From NCBI GenBank assembly GCA_031430315.1, contig JANPBI010000322.1:1-21151 (forward strand): a stretch of DNA of 21,151 nt, read 5' to 3'. Numbering within the stretch: the first letter of the stretch is position 1; every line of letters starts with the position of its first letter. The stretch is from JAJNPS01 sp031430315 (GTDB lineage Bacteria > Pseudomonadota > Alphaproteobacteria > Rhodobacterales > Rhodobacteraceae). Both the position numbers and the translations under genes were made by a program. Positions 8,255 through 14,895 of the stretch are shown here, piece by piece. The notes under the pieces are model-generated. The model ran no database searches. It was not told the origin of the DNA and saw nothing but the letters and a program-made list of their open reading frames with translations.

Positions 8255-9835
8255 TTACTCGATGATTTCCATCGACAGGATCGTCTGGCCGTTGATGCGC
8301 GGAGCCCGGATCGTGGCTGGCATCTTCAGGCGGTCCTTGTTGTAACCGATATTCTGCACGGGCTGGTAGATCGGCGCCATGGTGAACTGCGACAGGACAT
8401 ATTCGTGATAGGCCTTGAAGTTGGCGATCCGCTCTTCGCTGTTCTTGGAACCCGTCATGGCTGCGGCACGGAGTACCTCGGCCTTGGGGTCATTGAACAT
8501 CGACACGTTGGGATAGCCCAGCCGGTCGCCGCCAAAGAACCAGTCGACGATGTCGGCATTCGCCCACCAGTAGGACCGTACCGCCAGCTGCTGTTCGCCG
8601 GTCTTGTATTGGTCGCGGATGGTGGAGCTGTCGAATGTGGTGATTTCAGCGGCGATCCCCACGGCCTTCATCTCGGCCTGCACGACTTCGGCCAGACGCC
8701 GGAACGAACTGTCGCTTTGCGTCCACAGGCTGATCGCTAGGGGTGCGCCGTCCTTAATACGGATGCCGTCGGCCCCCATGGCCCAGCCAGCCTCGTCCAG
8801 CAAGGCCGCCGATCTGGCCGGATCATAACTGATCAGGTACTTCGGATCGACCTGGCTTTCGGGCAGCGCCGAGATCAGGAACTGGTTGGCCACCGCACCC
8901 ACCCCGCCATAGACTGAGTCCAGGATTTCCTGCTGGTTCACGGCAAAGGCGGCAGCCTCGCGGACCTTGATGTCGTCAAAGGGTGCCTTGGTCACGTTAA
9001 TCGGCATGTAGACCACTTCCAGCCCCGGCAGCGTCAGGGTCGAGATGGCCGGTTCCTTGGCCAGTTCGCCGAGAAAATCCGTTGGGACCGACATCAGCAT
9101 GTCGACGCCGCCGGTCTTCAGTTCCAGAAACGCGGTGCTGTCCTCGGCAATCTCGCGCAGGGTGATGCGCGCGATCTTGGCCGGGCCTTTGTTGTCGGCA
9201 AGGTCCGACCCCCAGGTGTAGTCATCGTTGCGCACGAGCACGGTTTCCGACCCGATGGCAAAGCTTTCCATCTTGTAGGGGCCGGTCCCGACGGCGGCAG
9301 TGACACCGTAATCCTCGCCCATTTCGACATAGGCCTTGGGCTCGATCACGCCCATCGTGCTGGACGCCAAGTTGAAGAGCAGGTTCGGATCGGGGTTCTT
9401 CATCGTCAGCTTGACGGTCAGATCGCCCGTGGCCTCGGCCTTTTCGATGCTCTGCGTGGTGAACGAGTTGTCGCTGTCCGTAAAGAAGCCGAGCCAGGCG
9501 ACGATCGCCGCAGCCGTCAGCGGCTCGCCGTTGTGAAAGGTGACGCCGGGCTTGATCTCGAAGGTCCAAGACATGCCGTCCGGGGCCTCGACCCAGGCGG
9601 TCGCAAGGCCCGCGTGAAAGGACTGGTCGGCATCCTGCACGACCAGCGTGTCATAGATCATGTAGGCGCCCAGATTGGTGTTGCCCTGCGTCACGATGTT
9701 ATAGCTGGGCACCCCCACTTCGCTGAGCGGCAGAACAAAGACTGCCTCTTGTGCCATCACGGCGGGGGTGGTCCCCATCAGAGCGAAATAGCTTACCGTC
9801 GCAGCGAAAGCCGCGTGTCGAAACCGCTTGGTCAT
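8255..9835 (-). CDS. Periplasmic peptide/oligopeptide-binding protein (SBP family 5, DppA/OppA type)
   Basis: Substrate-binding protein that delivers ligand to the DppBC-type permeases. In 526 residues it opens with a signal peptide: positive start MTKRFRHA, hydrophobic core to about residue 24, and a likely type I cleavage after VMA at residue 28. The family 5 landmarks are visible: LATAWVEAPDGMSWTFEIKPG, VTFHNGEPLTAAAIV, GTGPYKMESF and VREAAAFAVNQQEILDSVYGG. No lipobox cysteine is present, so it should be soluble in the periplasm. Family 5 proteins bind di- and oligopeptides, nickel, opines and other solutes, so the ligand is not fixed by sequence. The racemase/acyltransferase pair across the divergent promoter suggests peptides or modified amino acids. 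The upstream ribosome site is weak (AAGGGTG). Confidence 0.94.
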   Translation of the reverse strand: MTKRFRHAAFAATVSYFALMGTTPAVMAQEAVFVLPLSEVGVPSYNIVTQGNTNLGAYMIYDTLVVQDADQSFHAGLATAWVEAPDGMSWTFEIKPGVTFHNGEPLTAAAIVAWLGFFTDSDNSFTTQSIEKAEATGDLTVKLTMKNPDPNLLFNLASSTMGVIEPKAYVEMGEDYGVTAAVGTGPYKMESFAIGSETVLVRNDDYTWGSDLADNKGPAKIARITLREIAEDSTAFLELKTGGVDMLMSVPTDFLGELAKEPAISTLTLPGLEVVYMPINVTKAPFDDIKVREAAAFAVNQQEILDSVYGGVGAVANQFLISALPESQVDPKYLISYDPARSAALLDEAGWAMGADGIRIKDGAPLAISLWTQSDSSFRRLAEVVQAEMKAVGIAAEITTFDSSTIRDQYKTGEQQLAVRSYWWANADIVDWFFGGDRLGYPNVSMFNDPKAEVLRAAAMTGSKNSEERIANFKAYHEYVLSQFTMAPIYQPVQNIGYNKDRLKMPATIRAPRINGQTILSMEIIE

Positions 9836-9859
9836 GGAAACACCCTTGTTGTTGTTCGT

Positions 9860-10750
9860 TTATTTGTTGGTAGGACGGGTATGGCGCGCATCGCCAGTGT
9901 GCCCGACGAAATCGCCGTAAAGTGCAGAAACCTGGGCCATCCGCGTTTCCGTTTCAGCCCCGAGTTGACGAAAGACGCCATTGATCAATTGACCGATCAG
10001 GCTCGCCATTGGCGAAGTGGCATCCCAGAAGTGGTTGAGATCGGTCGGCACCGCAAACATTTCCGAGGCCAGGTTGCGGCCCCAGTCGCAATAGGGATCG
10101 GTGATCAGGGTCACGGGCATGCCACGGGCACGGGCGGCGGCGGCAAGCTGTTGGGTATGGCGCGAATAGCGGCGCGCATCGATCAGGACCAGCACGGAAT
10201 GATCGGGGTCGTCCAGGAGGATATCTGCATAGTTGCCGCCCGACAGGTCGGCCAGATGCACACCGGGCCGCAGGTACTGCAGCCCATGTGCCAGTTGCGC
10301 CGCAAGGAAGCGTTCCGTCTGGAAACCCGCGACATACACCGACCGGCAGGACGCAAGGCGTGCAATACAAGCGGCAAATTCGGGCGTATGGGCAATTTCG
10401 TGCACCGCGACGATGGCCGCCAGTTCCTGTTCCAGCGCCCGAGCCGCTTCGGCATCTCCCTGCTGCGAGCGTTCGTGGAAATCGCGCAATCGGTCGCCGA
10501 TGAGCCAGGCCTTGTCACCGAGATCGGCCTGCAACTGGGACTTGAGCGCCTTGAAATGCGCAAACCCGATGCTGCGGCAATAGCGGCCAATCGACGCCTC
10601 TGATACGCCGATCCGCTGGGCGACCGAGGCCGCCGTCTCAAACGGCAGGCTTTTGAGGTTGGTCAACATGTAGTTGGCAATCGCCGCCTCGGTCTTGGTT
10701 GCGTTGTGAGTGCTGGCCGAAAGGCGGTCGCGCAAATCTCCTACCGCCAT
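9860..10750 (-). CDS. RpiR-family transcriptional regulator (HTH + SIS domain)
   Basis: RpiR-type regulators bind DNA through an N-terminal HTH_6 domain and sense a ligand, often a sugar phosphate, through a SIS domain. Here the HTH region is residues about 5-80, with the recognition part ASVAQRIGVSEASIGRYCRS (41-60) and the family-typical IGFAHFKALKSQL. The SIS fold spans about 115-260 (SVYVAGFQTERFLAAQLAHG, then VLVLIDARRYSRHTQQL and PVTLITDPYCDWG). The ATG at 10750 is chosen because AGGA lies about 8 nt upstream. A TTG at 10804 would add 18 residues that do not look like the family. The gene ends 24 bp before the binding-protein gene and is probably the first cistron of the importer operon. 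It likely acts on the palindrome at 10838-10855. The ligand is unknown; an amino-acid or peptide-derived effector is conceivable given the context. Confidence 0.9.
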   Translation of the reverse strand: MAVGDLRDRLSASTHNATKTEAAIANYMLTNLKSLPFETAASVAQRIGVSEASIGRYCRSIGFAHFKALKSQLQADLGDKAWLIGDRLRDFHERSQQGDAEAARALEQELAAIVAVHEIAHTPEFAACIARLASCRSVYVAGFQTERFLAAQLAHGLQYLRPGVHLADLSGGNYADILLDDPDHSVLVLIDARRYSRHTQQLAAAARARGMPVTLITDPYCDWGRNLASEMFAVPTDLNHFWDATSPMASLIGQLINGVFRQLGAETETRMAQVSALYGDFVGHTGDARHTRPTNK

Positions 10751-10812
10751 GACTTCGGTCCTGACATCCACGATTCGCGCCCACTGCAAAGGAGTTCTCA
10801 ACAAAGACTGAC

Positions 10813-10841
10813 AGTTAAATTTCCTTCGGTCAATCTTGCAA
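10813..10841 (-). promoter_or_regulatory. Putative promoter for the regulator-importer operon
   Basis: The same self-complementary TTGCAA (10836-10841), read on the minus strand, is followed after 17 bp by TTAACT (complement of 10813-10818), which would give a leader of about 55 nt before the ATG at 10750. The -10 box is poor, so this is weak evidence. If right, both divergent promoters share one hexamer at the edge of the palindrome. Confidence 0.25.
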
Positions 10842-10864
10842 GAAAACTTTCTTGCGCTTAGGCT
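10836..10864 (+). promoter_or_regulatory. Putative promoter for the racemase-acyltransferase operon
   Basis: TTGCAA (10836-10841) and TAGGCT (10859-10864) are separated by 17 bp, a sigma-70-like layout 26 bp before the chosen ATG at 10891. The palindrome at 10838-10855 overlaps the -35 and spacer. Boxes are partial matches only. Confidence 0.35.
10838..10855. promoter_or_regulatory. Perfect palindrome, candidate operator for the RpiR-type regulator
   Basis: The sequence GCAAGAAA-AC-TTTCTTGC is a perfect 8-bp inverted repeat around a 2-bp centre. It sits in the 140-bp gap between the divergently transcribed regulator and racemase genes. It covers the end of a -35-like TTGCAA and most of the spacer of the putative rightward promoter, a good place for a repressor. 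RpiR proteins bind inverted repeats in such regions. No second copy was noticed before the binding-protein gene. Confidence 0.55.
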
Positions 10865-10890
10865 CGACCGGTCCCACTCAAGGAATCACC

Positions 10891-12015
10891 ATGCCCCCGA
10901 CAGCCGCCCCCCTGAAGATCGACGGTGCGGAATTGCGACTGGTGCGCCTGCCGCTGGTCACGCCATTTACAATTTCTACCGGCACGGTCACGGAAAAGGT
11001 CTTTCCGTTGCTGACGCTGCGTTCGGGGGGCCTCGAAGGTTATGGCGAGGGGGTCATGGACGTGTTGCCGGACTATCTGGACGAGGTAGTGTCGGGGTCG
11101 ATGGCGTTGTTGCGCGATCTGTTCCTGCCGCTTGTGGTCGGCAAGTCCTTTGCCAACCCCCAGGCGTTGCACGCGTTTCTGGCCCCCTGGCGGGGGCACC
11201 AGATGACACGGGCGATGATCGACATGGCGTACTGGGATCTGTGGGCCAAGGCGCTGAACCTGCCTTTGCAGACCGTGCTCGGGGGGCAAGGCGATGCCAT
11301 TGATGTCGGCGTGTCCTTGGGGATCGGCCCTATCGACAGCACGCTGGACCGGGTCCGCGCCCATGTCGATCTTGGCTACAAACGCATCAAGCTGAAGGTA
11401 AAGCCGGGACATGACGTGGCGCTGGTGCGCGCGGTACGGGCGGCGTTTGCGGATACGCCGCTCAGCGTCGATGCAAATTCGTGCTACACGCTCGCCGATA
11501 CGGCCCTTCTGCGGGATCTTGACGCTTTTGGCCTGGATTACATCGAACAGCCCCTGGCCTGGGACGACATTCACGACCATGCGACCCTGCAGTCCCGGAT
11601 CACCACGCCCATCTGTCTGGATGAATGCATCCGGTCGGTAGCCGATACGCGCAAAGCGCTGCAAACTGGTGCGGCGCGGGTGATCAACATCAAGGCAGGG
11701 CGTGTGGGTGGGCATACCGACAGCATCCGCATCCATGACCTTTGCGCGGCCTTTGACGTCCCGGTCTGGTGCGGCGGTATGCTGGAATCCGGGATCGGGC
11801 GCGCCCACAACATCCATCTGTCCACCTTGGGCAACTTTGCCAAACCGGGCGATACGTCATCGGCCAGCCGCTATTTCACCCGCGACATCGTGGAGCAGAA
11901 GCTGGAGGCGACAGCGGGACGCATGCCCGTCCCTCCCGGTCTCGGCATCGGCGTGACGCTGGACCACGACTTTCTGGCAACGGTCACCTTGTCGACCGAG
12001 ACCTTTGCCGGATGA
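10891..12015 (+). CDS. Enolase-superfamily enzyme, N-succinylamino-acid racemase / o-succinylbenzoate synthase type
   Basis: This 374-residue enzyme belongs to the muconate-lactonising subgroup of the enolase superfamily. The catalytic set is complete: K-L-K in RIKLKVKPG (167-169), metal ligands D194 (VDANS), E219 (YIEQPL) and D244 (ICLDE), and the second lysine K268 (INIKAGRVGG). WCGGMLESGIGRAHN (293-307) and FAKPGDTSSASRY are hallmarks of the OSBS/NSAR family. Family members racemise N-acyl amino acids, make o-succinylbenzoate for menaquinone, or do both. With no other men genes here and a coupled GNAT gene of the racemase-partner type, N-acylamino acid racemisation is favoured. The ATG at 10891 is chosen for the AAGGA 6 nt upstream; an in-frame ATG-less extension to 10852 is ignored. 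The enzyme should be cytoplasmic. Its stop overlaps the next ATG. Confidence 0.88.
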   Translation: MPPTAAPLKIDGAELRLVRLPLVTPFTISTGTVTEKVFPLLTLRSGGLEGYGEGVMDVLPDYLDEVVSGSMALLRDLFLPLVVGKSFANPQALHAFLAPWRGHQMTRAMIDMAYWDLWAKALNLPLQTVLGGQGDAIDVGVSLGIGPIDSTLDRVRAHVDLGYKRIKLKVKPGHDVALVRAVRAAFADTPLSVDANSCYTLADTALLRDLDAFGLDYIEQPLAWDDIHDHATLQSRITTPICLDECIRSVADTRKALQTGAARVINIKAGRVGGHTDSIRIHDLCAAFDVPVWCGGMLESGIGRAHNIHLSTLGNFAKPGDTSSASRYFTRDIVEQKLEATAGRMPVPPGLGIGVTLDHDFLATVTLSTETFAG

Positions 12016-12788
12016 CCGGCATCGTCCTGCGGGATCTGGACGGGATGGCGGAATTTCTGGCGGCAGAGCGGTTGCAGTCAGAGGTCTGGGGTCCCGGCGA
12101 CAAGGTCGATCCCGGCGATCTGATGATGGTGATCGCGGCCGAAGGGGGATTGGCCGCAGGGGCGTTCCGCGAAGGCCATATGCTGGGATATGTCTTTGGC
12201 TTTCCAACCTCCGACCCCTGCATCCAGCATTCGCACAGGCTGGCGACCCATCCCGATGCACGGGGCCTGGGCTTGGGCCTGGCACTGAAATGGTACCAGC
12301 GCGACTGGTGCCGGGCGCGCGGCATCTTGCAAGTGCGTTGGACCTTTGACCCCCTGCGCCATGTCAATGCAGGTCTGAATATTGGGCGGCTGGGCGGGAC
12401 CGCTCGGACCTATTATCCCGACTATTATGGGGCCATGCTTGGGATCAACCACGGCGTGCCGTCTGACCGGTTGTTGGTCGAATGGGCGCTGGACACACAA
12501 GCCGTCGCGCGCCGCGCCGCCGGTCTGGCGGCCTCAAGCCTTTCCGGGTTGAGGGTGCCGCTGGACCCCGGCTATGCCCGGTTGCTGGAAACGGATTTGC
12601 CCGCTGCGCTGGCCTTGCGGCTGGCGCTGCGCGACACATTGATCACCCGGTTCGCGCAAGGCTATGCGATCACCGGCTTTGACGCGTCAGCCTGCGCCTA
12701 TGTCCTGACATCCCTGCCGCGTGACGAAGGGCTGCGCCCCCGCCCTGCCGCAGCCATGCCTTTCCTTGGCCCGAACCTGCCCCTATAA
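12012..12788 (+). CDS. GNAT-family acyltransferase of the racemase-associated type (COG3375-like)
   Basis: Predicted cytoplasmic acyl-CoA-dependent N-acyltransferase of 258 residues. The acetyl-CoA loop is visible as ATHPDARGLGLGLALKWYQR (78-97), with the R-G-x-G-x-G/A core. The segment VRWTFDPLRHVNAGLNIGRL followed by ARTYYPDYYG (108-140) is distinctive for a family often found beside N-succinylamino-acid racemases. In Geobacillus kaustophilus such a partner succinylates D-amino acids before racemisation and desuccinylation. The ATG overlaps the racemase stop as ATGA, so the two are translationally coupled and likely stoichiometric. The needed desuccinylase/deacylase is not in this window. 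The region after about residue 160 is poorly conserved to my eye. Which acyl group is used is unknown. Confidence 0.83.
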   Translation: MTGIVLRDLDGMAEFLAAERLQSEVWGPGDKVDPGDLMMVIAAEGGLAAGAFREGHMLGYVFGFPTSDPCIQHSHRLATHPDARGLGLGLALKWYQRDWCRARGILQVRWTFDPLRHVNAGLNIGRLGGTARTYYPDYYGAMLGINHGVPSDRLLVEWALDTQAVARRAAGLAASSLSGLRVPLDPGYARLLETDLPAALALRLALRDTLITRFAQGYAITGFDASACAYVLTSLPRDEGLRPRPAAAMPFLGPNLPL

Positions 12789-12819
12789 GACGCGCGACTG
12801 TCGCCGAGGGATGACGCAG

Positions 12820-13404
12820 ATGCGCAAGGCCAACCTGACACGCAAGACCGCCGAGACGGATATTTCGGTTGCCGTGGACCTTGATGGCCAAGGCCGCGCC
12901 GATGTTGCGACCGAGGTGGGATTTTTCGATCACATGCTGGACCAGCTGGCCCGCCACAGCCTGATCGACATCACCCTGACGGCCAAAGGCGACAGGCATA
13001 TCGACGACCACCACACGGTCGAGGATTGCGGCATCGCCCTCGGGCAGGCCCTCGCAAAGGCCTTGGGCGACAAGCGCGGCATCCGCCGCTATGGCCATTT
13101 CACGCTGGCGATGGATGACGCACAGGTCGCAACCGCGCTGGATTTGTCCGGGCGGCCCTATCTGGTCTGGAACGTCGCCTTTCCGACACCCAAGATCGGC
13201 AGTTTCGACACAGAACTGGTGCGCGAATTCTTTCAGGCGCTGTCGACCCACGGCGGCATCACGCTGCATGTAGACTTGGTCCACGGGCTAAACAGCCACC
13301 ATATTGCCGAAGCAGCGTTCAAGTCCGTTGCCCGGGCCTTGCGCATGGCGGTCGAGGCCGATCCCAGGCAAACCGGCATTCCGTCGACCAAGGGAACGCT
13401 CTAG
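12820..13404 (+). CDS. hisB: Imidazoleglycerol-phosphate dehydratase HisB
   Basis: Catalyses the dehydration of imidazole glycerol phosphate to imidazole acetol phosphate, step six of histidine synthesis. The 194-residue length matches the monofunctional enzyme. It shows the duplicated metal-binding motifs HHTVED (64-69) and HHIAEAAFKS (160-169), along with FFDHMLDQLARHS and the C-terminal GIPSTKGTL. The ATG at 12820 gives the usual N-terminus (MRKANLTRKTAETDISV) and has GAGGG 9 nt upstream. The ATG at 12811 is directly against that GAGGG and is less likely. It lies 31 bp after the acyltransferase gene and could be read through from it, although the pathways are unrelated. Confidence 0.96.
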   Translation: MRKANLTRKTAETDISVAVDLDGQGRADVATEVGFFDHMLDQLARHSLIDITLTAKGDRHIDDHHTVEDCGIALGQALAKALGDKRGIRRYGHFTLAMDDAQVATALDLSGRPYLVWNVAFPTPKIGSFDTELVREFFQALSTHGGITLHVDLVHGLNSHHIAEAAFKSVARALRMAVEADPRQTGIPSTKGTL

Positions 13405-13432
13405 ACCCTTTCACCTCTTCACAAATATCCCC

Positions 13433-13472
13433 GCCGGAGGCTCCCGACCTTCGGCCCGAGACACCGGGAGCC
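13433..13472 (+). promoter_or_regulatory. Alternative hairpins in the hisB-hisH leader
   Basis: Two stems compete in the 79-nt gap before hisH. Stem 1 pairs GCCGGAGG (13433-13440) with CCTTCGGC (13448-13455), 8 bp with one G-U. Stem 2 pairs GGCTCCCG (13439-13446) with CGGGAGCC (13465-13472), a perfect 8 bp. Stem 2 buries GGGAG, the only good ribosome site for hisH; stem 1 would leave it free. They cannot form together. Neither is followed by a T run. Function is inferred. Confidence 0.35.
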
Positions 13473-13483
13473 GGACCCACGCC

Positions 13484-14122
13484 ATGCTGACCGTCCTCGT
13501 CGATTATGACAGCGGCAACCTGCATTCCGCCGCCAAGGCCTTTCAGCGCATGGCGGACGAGGCGGATGCGGGAGAGGTCCTGGTGTCCTCGCGCCCCGAG
13601 GATGTGGCGCGCGCGGACCGGATCGTGCTGCCGGGCGACGGAGCTTTCCCGGCCTGTAGGCAAGCCCTTGGTGCGCGTGGCGGCTTGTTTGAAGCGATCG
13701 AAGAGGCGGTGACGCTGCGCGCGCGCCCCTTCCTTGGCATCTGTGTTGGCATGCAGATGATGGCAAGCTGGGGCCGCGAATACCATGATACCGCCGGGTT
13801 CGGTTGGATTGCGGGCGAGGTGGTGCGCATTCAGCCGCAGGACAGGCGGCTCAAGGTGCCGCATATGGGGTGGAATGACCTTGTCATTGACCGCCCGCAT
13901 CCGGTGCTGGAGGGCATAGCGACAGGCGATCACGCCTACTTCGTGCATTCCTACAAGTTTGACGTCGCAAATCCTGCCGAGCGGCTGGCCCATGTCGACT
14001 ATGCGGGTGATGTTACGGCGATCATCGGGCGCGACACCATGGTCGGCACCCAGTTCCACCCTGAAAAAAGCCAGGCGACAGGCCTGCGACTGATTGCGAA
14101 TTTCCTGCGCTGGCGGCCTTAG
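13484..14122 (+). CDS. hisH: Imidazole glycerol phosphate synthase glutamine amidotransferase subunit HisH
   Basis: HisH hydrolyses glutamine and passes ammonia to HisF to make imidazole glycerol phosphate and AICAR. The class I amidotransferase triad is complete: Cys87 in FLGICVGMQMM, His192 and Glu194 in GTQFHPEKSQ. The glycine-rich oxyanion region and the HMGWNDL segment are also typical. Length is 212 residues. The ATG at 13484 (MLTVLVDYDSGNLHSAAKAF) is the family start; the longer open frame overlaps hisB and is not used. GGGAG lies 13 nt upstream within a possible hairpin. hisA and hisF, usual neighbours, do not follow; the gene ends by overlapping a convergent gene by 4 bp. Confidence 0.96.
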   Translation: MLTVLVDYDSGNLHSAAKAFQRMADEADAGEVLVSSRPEDVARADRIVLPGDGAFPACRQALGARGGLFEAIEEAVTLRARPFLGICVGMQMMASWGREYHDTAGFGWIAGEVVRIQPQDRRLKVPHMGWNDLVIDRPHPVLEGIATGDHAYFVHSYKFDVANPAERLAHVDYAGDVTAIIGRDTMVGTQFHPEKSQATGLRLIANFLRWRP

Positions 14123-14895
14123 CCGTTCAGCAGCGCCTTGATCTGGCGCAAGATGAACCGGCCATAGTCCCGGTTCTTGTGGGTACTGTCGCCTTTGGCG
14201 GCAAACCGCGTGGCATAGATGTCCTTGGTAAAGCACCCTCCGGTCACCGTATTATCCGGTTGTGCCAGGAGGGTGATGCCATCCTCGGCCATCACATCGC
14301 GCACCAGCGCCCAGATCGCCGCGCGTTCGGGTCCGGTGCCATGGACCGCGTCCGGGAACTGGTCAAGGATCGGGTGCGGATGGCCCGCAAGTTGAAACGA
14401 CACCGGCTGATAAAGGATGCGCGCCTTGCCTTGCCGCGCGAATTCCATCGCAAACTGATAGGGATAAAGGCCGCGCAGGTGCCCGGCGATGATTGCCTGC
14501 CGCACCCCTGACGACAAAAACAGGTCCGGATGGCGGTTGCGGTGCAGAAATTCCATGAACAGGCCATCGACACGGGTCCGGCACCCGGTAAAGGCGATGA
14601 CGTCGAAATCGTCGGGCCGCAGGCTGGTGCGCCCGAGGCGATTGACAGCACTGAACCGTCTTGCGGTGAAGTCGTCATCGGGCACCAGCGCCCCGTCTTT
14701 CAGACTGATATAGCGAAACCTGTGCCCGACGGTGCCCCAGAATTCCACGTCATGCGGAGCCATGCCCAGGGGCTTCATGTTCAGCGCCAGCCGCACACAG
14801 GCCATGTGGCTGTCGCCAAAGATGCACAGACGTTGCGGCGTCACCGTCGCCGCTGCGGTGGCAGGGTCGGCCGGATCAGCGCGAGAAGGCATCAA
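14119..14895 (-). CDS. SGNH-like hydrolase with GDSH motif (function unknown)
   Basis: The 258-residue protein has the SGNH-hydrolase block I as FGDSHMACVR, with Ser29, and a C-terminal D236-x2-H239 in KGDSTHKNRDYGR that fits the Asp-His part of the triad. Between them are IAFTGCRTRVDG and LLAQPDN, plausible blocks II-III. No signal peptide or membrane helix is visible, so it is probably cytoplasmic. SGNH proteins with GDSH signatures are often found with polysaccharide genes and may move or remove acyl groups; here the role is inferred from neighbours. The ATG at 14895 lies 20 bp inside the upstream GSCFA gene, so the two are coupled. A second ATG at 14892 is equally possible. Its stop overlaps the hisH stop region on the other strand. 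Confidence 0.78.
   Translation of the reverse strand: MMPSRADPADPATAAATVTPQRLCIFGDSHMACVRLALNMKPLGMAPHDVEFWGTVGHRFRYISLKDGALVPDDDFTARRFSAVNRLGRTSLRPDDFDVIAFTGCRTRVDGLFMEFLHRNRHPDLFLSSGVRQAIIAGHLRGLYPYQFAMEFARQGKARILYQPVSFQLAGHPHPILDQFPDAVHGTGPERAAIWALVRDVMAEDGITLLAQPDNTVTGGCFTKDIYATRFAAKGDSTHKNRDYGRFILRQIKALLNG

Noticed and set aside
7202..8740. 512-codon open frame on the + strand
   Set aside because: Antisense to the two permease genes and the end of the binding-protein gene; translation is low-complexity D/Q/R/H text with no recognisable fold.
10751..10804. TTG at 10804 as start of the RpiR-type regulator
   Set aside because: Adds 18 residues without family resemblance and no ribosome site; ATG at 10750 has AGGA at a good distance.
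10891..12015. Dedicated menaquinone enzyme MenC
   Set aside because: No other men gene is in the window and the partner GNAT gene favours an N-acylamino acid role; the family overlaps in activity, so the strict MenC name was not given.
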